64,000 bases of DNA, taken from NCBI GenBank assembly GCA_030015575.1, contig CM057337.1, forward strand, positions 340,762,583 through 340,826,582, in the 5' to 3' direction. This stretch comes from Agapanthus africanus. Lineage: Eukaryota; Streptophyta; Magnoliopsida; Asparagales; Amaryllidaceae. The notes below the pieces were generated by a model that saw nothing but the letters and a program-made list of their open reading frames with translations, was not told the origin of the DNA and did not search any database. Positions 10,216 through 22,527 of the stretch are shown piece after piece (position 1 is the stretch's first letter; every line of letters begins with the position of its first letter). Both the position numbers and the translations under genes were made by a program.

Positions 10216-12237
10216 TGTTGGATATAGTGCCCTCAGAGTCAATTAATGGATCACAGGCACGTGATTGTAACGATTGAGGGAGGACCTATACCGGTAGGAT
10301 AATCTTACTCAAGATGATAGTATGCTATTTGGTTTGTCTTTATCATCGTGTACTGCTTTAGGTGACCTTACAGGTCACAATTACACATTGATAGAGCCCT
10401 TAGGATTCTTGCTTGACTGCCAGCAGTATGATGGCGATCAGATACATGGGAGATGGGGTCTATAAGCACATCCTTAAAAGGTCCCTAGTCGTGGGAGTTT
10501 TCGAGACAGGGCATCGATACTCCGGAGTAGACTAGTGTATACAGTCGAGACACCGACGAGGGGCAGTGGCCGGTCTCACAAGCCATTGGTGTCAGTTGGA
10601 TCACCTAAGATTTATACAGGTGCTCATTGGGTTATGAGTACACCGGACAGGACTCGCCGGGAACATGCTGGTTGGTATTATACCTGACGTCAGATAGCAG
10701 TTCCCTGGTGACATGTGTACAGGTTAGTTCATCGACCTGAGATCGTCATTTGTCTCATGTGAGTTCCCACTGTGCTTTGATTACTACCATACCACGGCTC
10801 AGAGGAGTCGTGCAAACAGGTTTTAGTTGGGTACAGTCCCGAGCCATATGGAAGCAGTGAGCGGATCGGCAGGGGTTTCGTCTCTCCCAGTATTGGGGGT
10901 GAGATCGCGCTGTGTCTAGGAGAGCCATTACACGAAGTTTTTGGCCAAGGTAGGAGATTTATTGGTAGGTATTCCAGTAGTATCTCAGGGTGTTCTGGGC
11001 TACATTCCGACACGACTTGTACCGCTTTTGGGGGTCTAACTTTTACAAACCCCCTAGGCCCGCCTTGCGATGCTCATAGACGAACGGACCGGACTGTATG
11101 GATATTGTCACTGACAGGCTCAGTAGGGTGTCAGAATGAGTTCGCTCATCGACATCCCTTTTGTTCAATACCTGGTAGCCCGTTACGTACGGCTAATACC
11201 TCTGACGTGCTAGTGGTTAAATCTACAGCCAAAATATTGACGAGTCTTTAGAGTCCCCCACAGTTTCTCAAGTTTCGGGCGAAACCTTTTAGAGCCCGTA
11301 TGATTTATGGCATGGTCCGATCATATACGTGCAGTAGTGCACGGATCATGATCGAGCGGATCATACTAGTGGGTTTTGGTTTAAGCCGGATTATAGTATT
11401 AGATTTGTTGGATTACTTTGGTCTCATCGCATTCGCATTCAGTCGGAATGGGGATGCATGTATGTATATACAGGTGAGGGGTATCCTTGTGATCCATCAC
11501 GAGTTTACTTTAGATGTTGTCGTATCTTTATATTGTTGCAAACATTTGGATTAATGTTTGTTAATGGATATTGTGAGCTAAATATCATCATTTGGAGCAT
11601 TTATTGTGACACATGCATAAGTGGTGACTCATGGTCTCTTTCTTTGTGCATGTGTCACATAATGTGATAGTTTTGTGTTGATATGATAAGAAGAGAGAGA
11701 GAGAGGCTGCCATGAGGTTGGTTTTGGTCTTGTATTTTTACAACACTCTCTCACTCTCATTATAATTCCAACACAAGAAAAGAAAAGAAGAGAAAGCTTC
11801 TCTTCCTTCTTCTTCCTCTAGCTCATAATCTCCATCAATGGCAACACCTCTAACCTCCATCCAAATCCATGGATGCAAGAGACAAAGTGATCACAAACAT
11901 TCTCTACATCACCTTGGACATGTCGGCTAGCACACTTCGTGCCCGAGTTGCTTCGTATGAAGCGGGAGCCCGTAAAAAGACTCGTAGATGTGGTGCCCTT
12001 TTCGACGAGGAGATCACGACCGGAGATGCCATGAGGAGCTTGGGATGGCCGCCAAAGACCGAAGGACACGGATCGATCGGTATAGCCTTTCTATCCCTTC
12101 TCTAGATAGCTAGGTATTGGTTAATGGTTCGATCAGGGTTTTAAGCATACGATAGCGCCGGTTTCTAGTTTAAGAAATGTTTTCGTTTCCGCATTTTGGC
12201 CTCGGACAGACGGCCGGGGCGCTGCCGTAGACTTACA
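10216..12237 (+). repeat. 5' LTR of C1
   Basis: Starts TGTTGGATATAGTGCCCTCA and ends GTAGACTTACA. It is paired with 17981-20002 at equal length. A CT-rich stretch with AAAGAAAAGAAG near 11780 precedes the last 450 bp. A 78-codon open frame near 11869-12105 is present in both LTRs but not kept in C2, so I do not call it a gene. Confidence 0.95.
11294..11390 (+). promoter_or_regulatory. Hairpin cluster in C1 5' LTR
   Basis: Occupies the site equivalent to the B-type cluster. GTGCA-GTAG-TGCAC at 11329-11342 is perfect; flanking elements are GATCATGATC (11344-11353) and GGTTT/AAGCC (11372-11387), which is fully paired as GGCTT/AAGCC in the 3' LTR and in C2. Confidence 0.55.
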
Positions 12238-12251
12238 TGGTATCAGTGCCA
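12238..12251 (+). other. PBS of C1 (initiator tRNA-Met, one mismatch)
   Basis: TGGTATCAGTGCCA directly abuts the LTR; the usual copia site is TGGTATCAGAGCCA, and C2 has the usual form at 60672. The A-to-T change would weaken priming or arose after insertion. Confidence 0.9.
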
Positions 12252-12443
12252 CACCATTAACCTTTTCTAGCTTGCTCTAACGTGTTTAGAACATCGATCG
12301 AACGAATTTTCTAAAAACTGCATTTCCATGTCACAGTTTCTGTCGAATTTTTCCTGTGGTCAAAAAATTATTTTGTGAGCTGCAGAAAATCTGGCAGGGT
12401 TTTTAAGGAGTTCTGAGAAAATTTAGTTTTATGATCCTACAGT

Positions 12444-12462
12444 GCCGCCGCGGAACCGCGGC
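12444..12462 (+). repeat. GC palindrome module in C1 leader
   Basis: Contains CCGCGGAACCGCGGCAA. A second, degenerate and inverted copy (GTTCTGCCGCC) follows at about 12483-12494. The 14-base core CGGAACCGCGGCAA also occurs in the leader of the unrelated element E (24452-24465) and in altered form in C2 (60879-60898). Confidence 0.7.
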
Positions 12463-13664
12463 AATAACCCTGTTCCCGTCGTAGTTCTGCCGCCATTCTG
12501 TATCATCAATGCACCAAATTTTCTACAATTCTCTCTGACATGGAAATGGGGTTTTTGGTAATTTTTGTTTGGGCCCAGATTATTTTGAGTACTGGGTATT
12601 GTGCTTGGGGCCCACTTCGGGAAATTTTGTCGATCGAAAATTTTAAACCTGTTAGTTCACAGTATTTATATTATATCTGCGACCGTGAATGTCATTTGAT
12701 CAGTAAATCCTGTCTAATTGCTATAGTTCTTTTAGACGGATTTGCGAACGTGACATTCACGTTGATGTTCTGTGTTGTGCTGTGATGTTGCAGATTTGTC
12801 GTGGTGGATAGCCTGGATGCAATGGTAGTACAGTTTGGTTGTATATGTACATTTGATACTGCGGGGCGAGTGTCCGACATGCGGACTGCCGTCACTGCCT
12901 GTTTGTATATTATTCTTTTAGGGCATGACCGGGCTGAGGTCGATGTACCCGTTGTATATTTTACTTTCTGTACTAGGATTACCCCGTGGAGGGGTGCACG
13001 GGTAGCCAGGTTCTAGAGAGCAACGGGCCCGCATCTCATGGTTTTGAGATGGAGGGGGCTTCACTCTAGAATTGGCGGGCTATTCGCCGCACTCGTAGGG
13101 GGTACAGGTTGACCCAAGGAGGGGTGCTCAAGTTACCGGATTCCGTGAAGTGCTGGGTGGTCCATTCACGTTGTTGAAGGGGGCTGCCTCGCTTCAGGTT
13201 TTGGCGGGTAACTTGCTGTGCCCGTAGGGGTCTAGCGTTTCATTGCACAGGCTATCCACACGACCAAGGGAACGTCGGGTTCAGTAGCGGCTCTATGAAA
13301 CCCGGGGATCCCAGATTATCTGTATTGTTCTGTGATGCTTATTACATTTCTGTGATGTTGCATTTTATCAAGCCATGAGCGATTATTATATACTGATATA
13401 TATACTAGTAGATGTTGTATATGTTTTAGACCCGCGCTAGTCCAGTCCCTTCTCTGTCGTTAGTTAAGTAACTTAATGGGTGATGACGGGACCCAGTGGC
13501 GAATGCGGATGGCATATACGTACATCATATTTTCGTTCTTTTGTGGTGTGATTAATTGATGGGACTGCATTGATTCGGATCAATGCAAGCTAAAAAAAAC
13601 CTTTATGATGTTGTTGGAACATTTTTCAGAAAAAGCTGTTATTGCAAGGACGTTCTCTTTTATT

Positions 13665-13895
13665 TTGCACAGTGGTATTCGGTTATGAATATCCAGCACC
13701 TCAGTCGACGAGGCAACGGCCGAGATCCCTTCACCGGGAGTGACCCCTTGGACAGAAGTTTGCGTCAGGGTAATAACTTCACTATAGTCGATTGCCTTTT
13801 ACTTTGCATTATGGTATTCAGCTGGAATATCCTGCACCTCATTCTACGGGGAAAGAGCCGAGATCCCTTCACCGGGAGTGACCTCTTTAGCGAAG
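13665..13895 (+). repeat. Imperfect direct repeat, period 140 bp
   Basis: Two copies share GGTATTC-GAATATC-CAGCACCTCA-like text followed by GAGATCCCTTCACCGGGAGT, offset by 140 bases (anchors 13675 and 13815). C2 has the same pair at 62105 and 62243, offset 138. Confidence 0.85.
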
Positions 13896-14038
13896 GTTTT
13901 CGCCACTATATTTTTATGAAAAGCTATCCAGTTCCTTCAACGATATCAAGTTCATTACGTTAAAGATTGTTCGCCAAAAACCATTCGTAGCCCTCCGTCA
14001 TTTCAGATGGGCAGCACTTAGTATTCATGCTATGTTTG

Positions 14039-14230
14039 TTGACCTTCGTCAAGGTATAGTGAATGGTAGCTGCTTGATACCTTTCTGCTGCATAGATAGA
14101 TGCGTTGGTTTGGGACAGTCATACAGCCTTGTTGACCTTCGTCAAGGGCTTGTACGGGTTAGTTCAAATTAACCTGGACAATGACAGGTAGAACTTGATA
14201 TGTGACTTATGATTTGTTGACCTTCGTCAA
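14039..14230 (+). repeat. Three copies of a 14-nt hairpin in C1
   Basis: TTGACCTTCGTCAA (5-bp arms TTGAC/GTCAA, loop CTTC) occurs at 14039-14052, 14132-14145 and 14217-14230. The C2 counterparts read TTGGCCAACGTCA(A/G) or TTGACCAACGCCAA, with a different loop and mostly wobble-compatible arms. Confidence 0.75.
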
Positions 14231-14604
14231 GGTCATAAGAGCATGGGGTAAAAATCACATCGGGAGTTTCTAAAGAAACTGAAACTTGCCAGATATGCGC
14301 ATACCTTCTGGAGTGTGATAATGTGAGTGGATTCCATCACATTATCATGCGATGATAGTTGGATCCCGATTCCCACTGATGAGTTGGTTTACTCCTCTGG
14401 GGATCCCGACTAATTCTTCTTTCAGGTTTGGAGGAGAATTTGAGGTTACAGTGGGAGGTTTCCTGATTAGATAAAGTGATAACCATTCTGATCTAGGTTA
14501 GAGTGCACGCTGAGTGTTTCTTTTCTCTCTCTCTTTGGCAGCGACCATGACCCGACCCTTGACTATGACTCAGTAACCAAGTTAACCGAACCTTCTTAAA
14601 ACAC

Positions 14605-15424
14605 CGGCTTTTGGATTGTCTGAGCTGCATACCTTATTGCCACTCCTACTCTTACCCTTTTCTCCAGGACACCCTATATTATTATGAACATCCACTTCCA
14701 TTGGATAAAACCATCGTATGGTTATATACGAACTCGAAGGAACTTGTTCCAGATTCGAGGATGGTTCCGGTTCTGGAGAAAACGAATAAGACTATTCAGT
14801 TGTCTTTTCCTTTTACCTTCTCTTAGGTTGCGAATGCTCCTTGGATTAGGACGGTACACCTATTATGCTAATTGGATAGTCTTCTTCCAAACCATAGGCA
14901 GGTTCCGAACAGTAGGGAATGAAGAAAACCAATTAGCCTAACGATGGTGTACAGAAGATAATAAGTTAAGACAAATAAAGGGATTAGAAAGAGGGCAAAG
15001 TAAATTGCGACTGCTATCATTCACGACCAAACCAAGTATCTCATCGCCATTCCTACTTCACCTTTGTATTTCTCCAGGACACTCTGTATCACAACGAAGA
15101 TCCACAGTTATTTGAATACTCCATCGTATGGTTATATACGAACTCGAAGGAACTTGTTCCAGTTCGGGGATGGATTCTGATTCAGGAGAAATAGGAATAA
15201 GGTTTTATTCAGTTGTCTTTTATCTTCACCTTCTCTCGCATTGCGAGTGCTCCCAGGATTAGGACAGTACACCCTTTATGCTTATTGGATAGTCTTCTTC
15301 CAAACCATAGGCTGGTGCTGAACGATAGGGAAGGAAGAAAACCATTTAGCCTAAGAGGGTGTACAGAAGGTAATGACTAAAGAAATATAAAGGGATTTGG
15401 AGAGATGGCAAAGAAATATACGGT
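14605..15424 (+). repeat. Tandem duplication, 410-bp period
   Basis: Copies at about 14605-15014 and 15015-15424; anchor text CCATCGTATGGTTATATACG recurs at 14711 and 15121. The copies differ by scattered substitutions and small indels, so the duplication is older than the LTR pair. C2 has a shortened second copy (anchor spacing about 309). Confidence 0.88.
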
Positions 15425-16799
15425 TACAGTTGTGAATCTGATAATAGAAGAGGCATTATTAGGAATACCCAGATACCCCTTCGAAACATTTACATGTTTC
15501 AGTTTCACTGTGTATTGTTAAAAGAAAACTGATTTCCCAATTAGTCCTTACTCCAAGGTATGTATTTACCAGGTTTGATTCTCACATCTGTATGGTTTTA
15601 CAGATGATGAGTGAGAGTAAGTTATTGGGAATTGGGTGATCATCCTCATTATATCGGGATTCGTTGTAATTGGTGATATTTGAGGAAATCGCCTGGGTTG
15701 TTTGCCGGACGACAAATATTTGGTTTTGAATATCCGTTATAATGCACCAATTTCAAATTGATATATCTGTACGTTTATTTTTATAAAGTGAGATATAACT
15801 TTTAGAAATTATGTCTACGACATTTACCTATATCAGTGGATGGTTAGGTAAGGAGCATTAAACAGCGGTGTAATTCTTCTTAACCATAAGTACAGTTTTC
15901 AACCTACGACGCACAGGCTTTGAGATTGTTCAACTCAGGGGACTTATACAGAGTATTGTATATTTTCCAGTGTCTATTAGGACAGAGGGGTTGGTACTCG
16001 TATTACATTCTGTTTACTTGTGACTTCTTTAGTTCTTAGACATGTGTTTCGTAGAAATGCAAGATCTAAGTTTTGAGAAGTTATAGGTATATGAATAAAG
16101 TAGAGAACCAGGTATTGCAAGTATCAGGATTCTTCAAGGTGATCGAAGATGTAGATACTTGTGTATGGTATTCAGTTGATAGTAATGATTATGATAACTT
16201 GCTTCTATTTCTGGTTACTCATAATTGGATGTATTCCTAAGTTGAGTAATGCTGATCGGCCTCTCTCCATTTAGTTCACATGCACTGGAGACAGCTGCAT
16301 GATTTGAATCTGGTTCCAATTAAATCAGTGCCTCTTTTTCTATATTGGATATAGAATAGTTCATATCTTAACATTGTTAAGGTACGGGGAGTTGTCCGGC
16401 TTATGCTTAAAACCAGACTGTGGATAACTCAAAGCACGTTTCTGTAATGGCAGTTTGTGGGTTGACCCGGGCTATGACGAGGGTTGACTTTCTACCATCT
16501 GGAAGATCAATAGTGATATTGTTCTTGACTCGCCACAGTTTTAGTAAAATGGATTTTTTCAGAAAACAGTAGTGGGAGTATGGTAGAACTGGAAGTGATT
16601 CCAGAACCACAAACGATTACTGAAAATTTAATAGGACCTAAACATTCAATCTGGTTTGACATTCTATTAGCCACTCCGCAGATATGGTGGGTAACCTCAT
16701 GCACTCGAGAGGTACTTCGGTATGCTCAAAGACGGTAACAGGGAGGTTCTTGTTTACCCAGACCTGACACTACTGTTGTTCCAGGTTATAAGACCCGGC

Positions 16800-17520
16800 A
16801 GGAGGATGAGTATAGCGTCGTTCTGAACTGGCTTTAAAAGTGTAAGTGTATATGACTCTGCCAGAGGGTTGTCGTAGTCAGTCGGAGCAGCGGAAGCATA
16901 GTGGACAGGTAGCTTATGTCTATTTATGGACTAAAGAAGATATAGCGGAGATAAATCATCTATTTCTGATGTGACAGTCATAGGTTTGACTTCATCAGAA
17001 TAGGGGATGTATCTGTTAAGAAGGTAGTAGAGTGTGATGTCCTGGTATTTGGATGACATACACAGAATAGGAAGTGAAATTCCTATACTACGATCGGTTA
17101 TAATTTGGTTGTCACACAGTGGTTTCTCCACATAGGAATTGGATATTATATCAGACATTCTGGTTACTAGATCTATGGTTTTAGATCTAGAATTGGGTAG
17201 TTTCCCAATCTGGGTACTTAGACAGCATTCTAAAGGTGTTTTAGAATGGACGACTCCTAGCACGGTAGTGTACCTGCAGGTGATGGAGTCACCCTTTCTA
17301 AAGGTGTCTTACAGACTAAAGGGGAGAAGGATGTGCATGATTGGCAGATCACTTGCTTAGGAAATTGAGTCAATCATGAGATGTCAAGTACCACACCAGA
17401 TGTTATTTTTGCAGTAGATACAATAAGTTGATATTAATCCCATCCTGGAGAAACGTTCGGAAGCAGTTTTAGAACATTAGTGGATGTTCTAGGGATATGA
17501 TAACGGCAGCCTCCTTCGGG
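16800..17520 (+). pseudogene. Decayed copia reverse transcriptase of C1
   Basis: In-frame fragments follow the order of a copia RT: VYMTLPEG near 16846, SIYGLKK near 16919, a YLDD catalytic motif at 17046-17057 followed by IHRIGSEIPIL, then the KVLE(R/W)-type segment near 17240, DGVTLSKG near 17283 and a TPDVIFAV segment near 17394. At least six stops and several frameshifts interrupt this stretch. The catalytic Asp pair is still visible but the enzyme cannot be made. Strong overall drift contrasts with the similar LTRs. Confidence 0.78.
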
Positions 17521-17534
17521 AGACAGTTATCATT

Positions 17535-17867
17535 CTAGGCTTCCAAGGTGACCTGGATGACAGAGTGACTGTCAGAGTTATTGTTTTCCCTCTGACGAGG
17601 GGGCAGTAGTTTGGACAGGTGGTCCAAGCGGATACTGAGGGATGCATAGCGCAGGATACCGATTGAGTTCAGTCGACGATACAGTCTTTGAAGTTTGGAT
17701 TTGGAGTTCATTTATGAACTAGGTCCCATCAGACATCCAAACATATTCTAAGACAGGTATTGCTCATTTCGGGAGATGGCTTTCTCTGCGAACTTGAGAT
17801 AAAGAGAGACATAGAAAGAAACATCAGGGCGGATCCACTCACTAAGGCTATTCCTCGAACGCAATAG
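17535..17867 (+). pseudogene. Copia RNase H terminus of C1
   Basis: A DLDDRVTVRVIVF segment near 17550 resembles the start of copia RNase H, and the frame at 17829-17867 reads ADPLTKAIPRTQ then stop, the signature of the last residues of copia polyproteins. The middle is frameshifted. Confidence 0.75.
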
Positions 17868-17965
17868 TTTCGCAAATGGGCTTTGTGAAACTGATTAGTA
17901 GAGGAGTTGGGTGTTCGGTATCACACGGGGCTGTGAGTATGCGACATCGCAATAATTAGTCTTGA

Positions 17966-17980
17966 GTGAAAGTGGGAAAT
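17966..17980 (+). other. Polypurine tract of C1
   Basis: GTGAAAGTGGGAAAT directly precedes the 3' LTR, the usual place and style of a copia plus-strand primer. Confidence 0.8.
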
Positions 17981-20002
17981 TGTTGGATATAGTGCCCTCA
18001 GAGTCAATTATTGGATCACAGGCACGTGATTGCAATGATTGAGGAAGGACCTATACCGGTAGGACAGTCTTACTCAAGATGATAGTATGCTATCTGGTTT
18101 GTCTTTATCATCGTGTACTGCTTTAGGTGACCTTACAGGTCACTATTACACATTGATAGAGCCCTTAGGATTCTTGCTTGACTGCCAGCAGTATGATGGC
18201 CATCATATACGTGGGAGCTGGGGTCTATAAGCACATCCTTAAAAGGTTCCTAGTCGTGGGATTTTTCGAGACAGGGCATCGATACTCTGGAGTAGACTTG
18301 TGTATACAGTCGAGACCCCGACGAGGGGCGGTGGCCGGTCTCACAAGCCATTGGTGTCAGTTGGATCACCTAAGATTTATACAGGTGCTTATTGGGTTAT
18401 GAGTACACCGGACAAGACTCGCCGGGAACATGCTGGTTGGTATTATACCTGACGTCAGATAGCAGTTCCTTGGTGACATGTGTACAGGTTAGTTCATCGA
18501 CCTGAGATCGTTATTTTTCTTGTGTGAGTACCCACTATGCTTTGATTACTACCCTACCATGGCTCAAAGGAGTCGTGCAAATATATTTTAGTTGGGTACA
18601 GTCCCGAGCCACATGGAGGTAGTGAGTGGATCGGCAGGGGTTTCATCTCTCCCGGTATTGGGGGTGAGATCGCGCTGTGTCTAGGAGAGCCATTACACGA
18701 AGTCCTTGGCCAAGGCAAGAGATTTACTGGTAGGTATTCCAGTAGTATTTCAGGGTGTTCTGGGCTACACTCCGACACGACTTGTACCGCTTTTGGGGGT
18801 CTGACTTTTACCAACCCCCTAGGACCGCCATGCGATGCTCATAGACGAACGGACCAGACTGTACGGATATTGTCACTGACAGGCTCAGTAGGGTGTCAAA
18901 ATGAGTTCGCTCATCGACCTCCCTTTTGGTCAATACTTGGTAGCCCGTTACGTACGACTAATACCTTTGACGTGCTAGTGGTTAAATCCACAGCCAAAAT
19001 ATTGACGAGTCTTTAGAGTCCCCCACAGTTTCTCAAGTTTCGGGTGAAACGTTGTAGAGGCCATATGATATATGGCAGGATCCGATCATATACGTGCAGT
19101 AGTGCAGGGATCATGATCAGGCGGATCATAATAGTGGGCTTTGGTTTAAGCCAGATCATAGTATTAGATTTGTTGGATTACTTTGGTCTCATCGCATTCG
19201 CATTCAGTCGGAATGGGGATGCATGTATGTATATACAGGTGAGGGGTATCCTTGTGATCCATCACGAGTTTACTTTAGATGTTGTCGTATCTTTATATTG
19301 TTGCAAACATTTGGATTAATGTTTGTTAATGGATATTGTGAGCTAAATATCATCATTTGGAGCATTTATTGTGACACATGCACAAGTGGTGACTCATGGT
19401 CTCTTTCTTTGTGCATGTGTTACATAATGTGATAGTTTTGGGTTGATATGATAAGAAGAGAGAGAGAGGGGCTGCCATGAGGTTGGTTTTGGTCTTGTAT
19501 TTTTACAACACTCTCTCACTCTCATTATCATTCCAACACAAGAAAAGAAAAGAAGAGAAAGCTTCTCCTCCTTCTTCTTCCTCTAGCTCATAATCTCCAT
19601 CAATGGCAACACCTCTAACCTCCATCCAAATCCATGGATGCAAGAGACAAAGTGATCACAAACATTCTCTACATCACCTTGGACACGTCGGCTAGCACAC
19701 TTCGTGCCCGAGTTGCTTCGGATGAAGCGGGAGCACGTAAAAAGACTCGTAGATGTGGTGCCTTTTCCGACGAGGAGATCAAGACCGGAGATGCCGCGAG
19801 GAGGTTGGGATGGTGGCCAAAGACCAAAGGACACGGATCGATCGGTATAGCCTTTCTATCCCTTCTCTAGATAGCTAGGTATAGGTTAATAGTTCGATCC
19901 GGGTTTTAAGCATACGATAGCGCCGGTTTCTAGTTTAAGAAATGTTTTCGTTTCCGCATTTTGGCCTCGGATAGACGGCCGTGGCGCTACCGTAGGCTTA
20001 CA
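17981..20002 (+). repeat. 3' LTR of C1
   Basis: Same length as the 5' LTR (2022 bp), same termini; ends GTAGGCTTACA followed by the TSD TTCAT. Confidence 0.95.
19061..19152 (+). promoter_or_regulatory. Hairpin cluster in C1 3' LTR
   Basis: CCATAT-GAT-ATATGG (19061-19075), GTGCA-GTAG-TGCA (19094-19106) and GGCTT-TGGTTT-AAGCC (19137-19152). The first is unpaired in the 5' LTR copy, the last only wobble-paired there. Confidence 0.55.
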
Positions 20003-20654
20003 TTCATAAGCTCCTAATGGCCTCTATGATCGAGCTTGATCATCTGTCTCCCTCCGTCGAAGATGATCTACCCGAGGGTTGTGATCCATGGCTCTAGCTC
20101 CACACTAAGTATCAAATGGAGCAACTAGAAAACTTGGATTGCTAGTCTAAGTGATCTAGGATATAGTCTACGGTTCTATGTGTTTCTATCTCACATCCTT
20201 TTTTGATTCTCAACACATAAGAGTGTAGAGAGGAGGTTGGAGATGAAGTTGGAAGAGAACAAGAGCAAGGAGGTGAGAGAGCAAATGGTGAGCTCTAGAA
20301 AAAATAATGAAGCATGCAAGTGAGAGAAAATCCTCACTTTGGTTTTGTAAAATCATTTTTTCAATATAATAAAGCAACCATGCTTCAATAGTGAGCACAA
20401 ATGAATTAATAATTCATTTGTCAACACTATTGAGGCATAGTTCTCACCATTCTCCCCTCACCTTACTTTACACCTCATTTCCCATTTAAAATTAAATGGA
20501 AAAAGCCATAATGAGGTGTCCACCTTCTAGAATGTATTTCATATAAAATATGGATTACAGTCTACCGTATATACATACCCGCATTCGTATAAAAATACGA
20601 ATACCCGACGAGATAGAATAACATAAGGAACATAATACTAGAATATTGATATTG

Positions 20655-20656
<2 letters not shown>

Positions 20657-20688
<32 letters not shown>
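20657..20688. repeat. (AT)n microsatellite
   Basis: About 16 AT units within LTR G. Confidence 0.95.
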
Positions 20689-20691
<3 letters not shown>

Positions 20692-20698
20692 AATTATT

Positions 20699-20742
20699 AA
20701 ATCAAAAACCGATTTGATAAACCGGCTCAAAACCATAGCCGG
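20699..20742 (-). promoter_or_regulatory. Hairpin pair in LTR G
   Basis: AAATC/GATTT (20699-20715) and CCGGCT/AGCCGG (20722-20742) stand where B1 and B2 have their AAATCAA/TTGATTT and GGTTATAT/ATATAACC hairpins. Arms are different bases but still complementary. Confidence 0.5.
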
Positions 20743-21760
20743 TTAGTATTATCAATTGTCCGATCGAAAATCCGGGTATATAGTACCATCAATCAATCGA
20801 AAACCTGCACGTATCTAATACAGCTACTACATCATTCGGCTTGAACCAGGGAAACCCTTTGTGTGGGACTATAAAGACTCGACAGTACGCCGGCAGTGAG
20901 TTACTAGATAGATCCATAACCACAAGCACGTCAGCGGCACTAGCTGTACGTAACGGCTATCCGGGTACCGGTCGAAAAGGAAGGCCGACGAGCAAACTCA
21001 TCCGGATCCCTACCGAGCCTATCCGTGACAATCTTCGTACAGTTCGGTCTCTTTGTCTGAGAGTATCGCATATCGGGTCTAGGGATGGTAAACGTCAGAC
21101 CCTAATAACCCGATAATTCGTGCTGATGCGGCTTAGGACCAATCTGGGAAACTACCTGTCACGACCCGAAATTGGCACGTGACGGCCCTAATACTACGCA
21201 ACGCCTACAGACGTAACGCAGTAAAAGAAAGCCAAAACCCAGAAATCTAAACCATTAAAAAGACAAGAAAAGATAATAGAAGTTTTTAAAACATTTGAAA
21301 TCACAACCCAAATTCTTTAAAAGTCCAACTTTTCTTTCTTTAAAATTTTGGCAGCACCTCCTTTGTAAAAACTAGCCCTAAAAATGGGTACAACATAAAT
21401 ATAAATGAAGCATCCCCAAACGGGAGCAAATACACGCCTAAAGGCTGAAAACAACCACCACAACAGAATATACGACGCCATAGCGAAGAAATAAAAGACG
21501 ATAGAAAGAAAGCTGTATAAAAGACAAACAAGTCACAAATAATATACAATATCATCCTCACCAAGTCTCTAAGTCAACAAAATAATAGTAGATGGAGAGT
21601 ACAAGGATACAACGAATATACAATACTACAATACGGATAACCACAAAACCCACCCAAGGAAAACTGCACAATATGAGCTGAAGCGGTATCCGTAGCAAAA
21701 GATGATCAGATAGTTGAATAGCCAGCCTCGACTACTCTGGGGAACACCTTGCAAAACAAC

Positions 21761-21790
21761 TGTGGCATAACGGGGGTGAGTTGCCAACTC
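21761..21790 (-). promoter_or_regulatory. Conserved 30-bp LTR block (copy in D 3' LTR)
   Basis: TGTGGCATAACGGGGGTGAG then TTGCCAACTC; one base from the A copy, centred on the GAGTTGCCAACTC palindrome. Confidence 0.6.
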
Positions 21791-22527
21791 GTGAATAGTA
21801 AATAACATATGCAGGTAATCGTAAGTATGCATGTACAGCGTGAATCTAACATATGTAATTAATAGAAATAACAGGTCATATGAATGCAATATTCAAGAAA
21901 AGTACACTAGCAGGTGCAATGAATACATGAAACAATAATATGACAATCAATATGCAATAATCATGCAATAACGATATGAAAATGTATATATATGCAATAA
22001 TCATGAAAGGTACACTAATAGGTACAACTACACATGAAGCAGTGCATATAAATAATAAATGTGAGGTATGGAATAAAATATGTCATTTCCACGGAATCCT
22101 GACATCGTGGTAGGATCACAATCCATCAAGACAATCAAAATCCCAATTTCTCAAATCAGCCCCTAAATTGGCTCTCATATCATATAAGTCTCACATCTCC
22201 TCAATGTACAATATCGAATAAATCTCCTATATCCCGAATGTACAAAATCAAGTGAATTTCATATATCCTTCATCAAATCTCAAGTAAATATCATATGTCC
22301 TAAATCCAATATCTAGTGAATCTCTTATAACCTAGGTATATTTGTGTGAATAAATATGATAAGGTATATATATATATTAATGTCAATACACATATATTAG
22401 CGTCCTATTCCACTAATATTGGTGTAAGGGCATATGTAACAGTGTCCTAACCCACTGTTATATATACAAGAAGTAAATAGAAATATCATGAAACCAATGT
22501 GCCAAGCATTGACACAGAATTGCTGAT

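Larger units (their letters stand above)
12252..16799 (+). mobile_element. C1 leader and 5' interior, no recognisable coding
   Basis: Where copia gag, protease and integrase should lie, I find no zinc knuckle, Asp-protease or integrase motif and only short open frames. The region holds a GC palindrome near 12444-12462, a 140-bp imperfect repeat (13665-13895), three TTGAC-CTTC-GTCAA hairpins (14039-14230) and a 410-bp tandem duplication (14605-15424). C2 shares this layout over its first 3.3 kb, so the sequence is a family feature, not random decay. Confidence 0.7.
10216..20002 (+). mobile_element. C1: complete copia-derived element (9787 bp), pol dead
   Basis: Two direct 2022-bp LTRs (10216-12237, 17981-20002), a PBS after the first and a purine-rich tract before the second, and a perfect TSD TTCAT at 10211-10215 and 20003-20007. 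The 5743-bp interior has a long unrecognised 5' half and a heavily decayed copia RT/RNase H in the 3' half. LTRs differ by only a few percent by eye (seven changes in the first 120 bases, fewer further in), while pol has many stops, so the element probably moved using proteins made elsewhere. Confidence 0.93.
20008..21156 (-). repeat. LTR G, part 2
   Basis: Continues 10016-10215 across the C1 insertion and aligns with the reverse complement of the C-type LTR, and with 6650-7010 of B1 near its right side. It is interrupted at 21156 by D (TSD CTACC) and resumes at 58285. No gene. Confidence 0.82.

Noticed and set aside
11869..12105. 78-codon open frame in both C1 LTRs
   Set aside because: Lies inside an LTR and is not kept in C2, so shared only because the LTRs are copies.
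21152..21156. D as a truncated or solo LTR at 21157
   Set aside because: The CTACC duplication at 58280-58284, PBS at 40717 and purine tract at 31980 show one complete element of which this is the 3' LTR.
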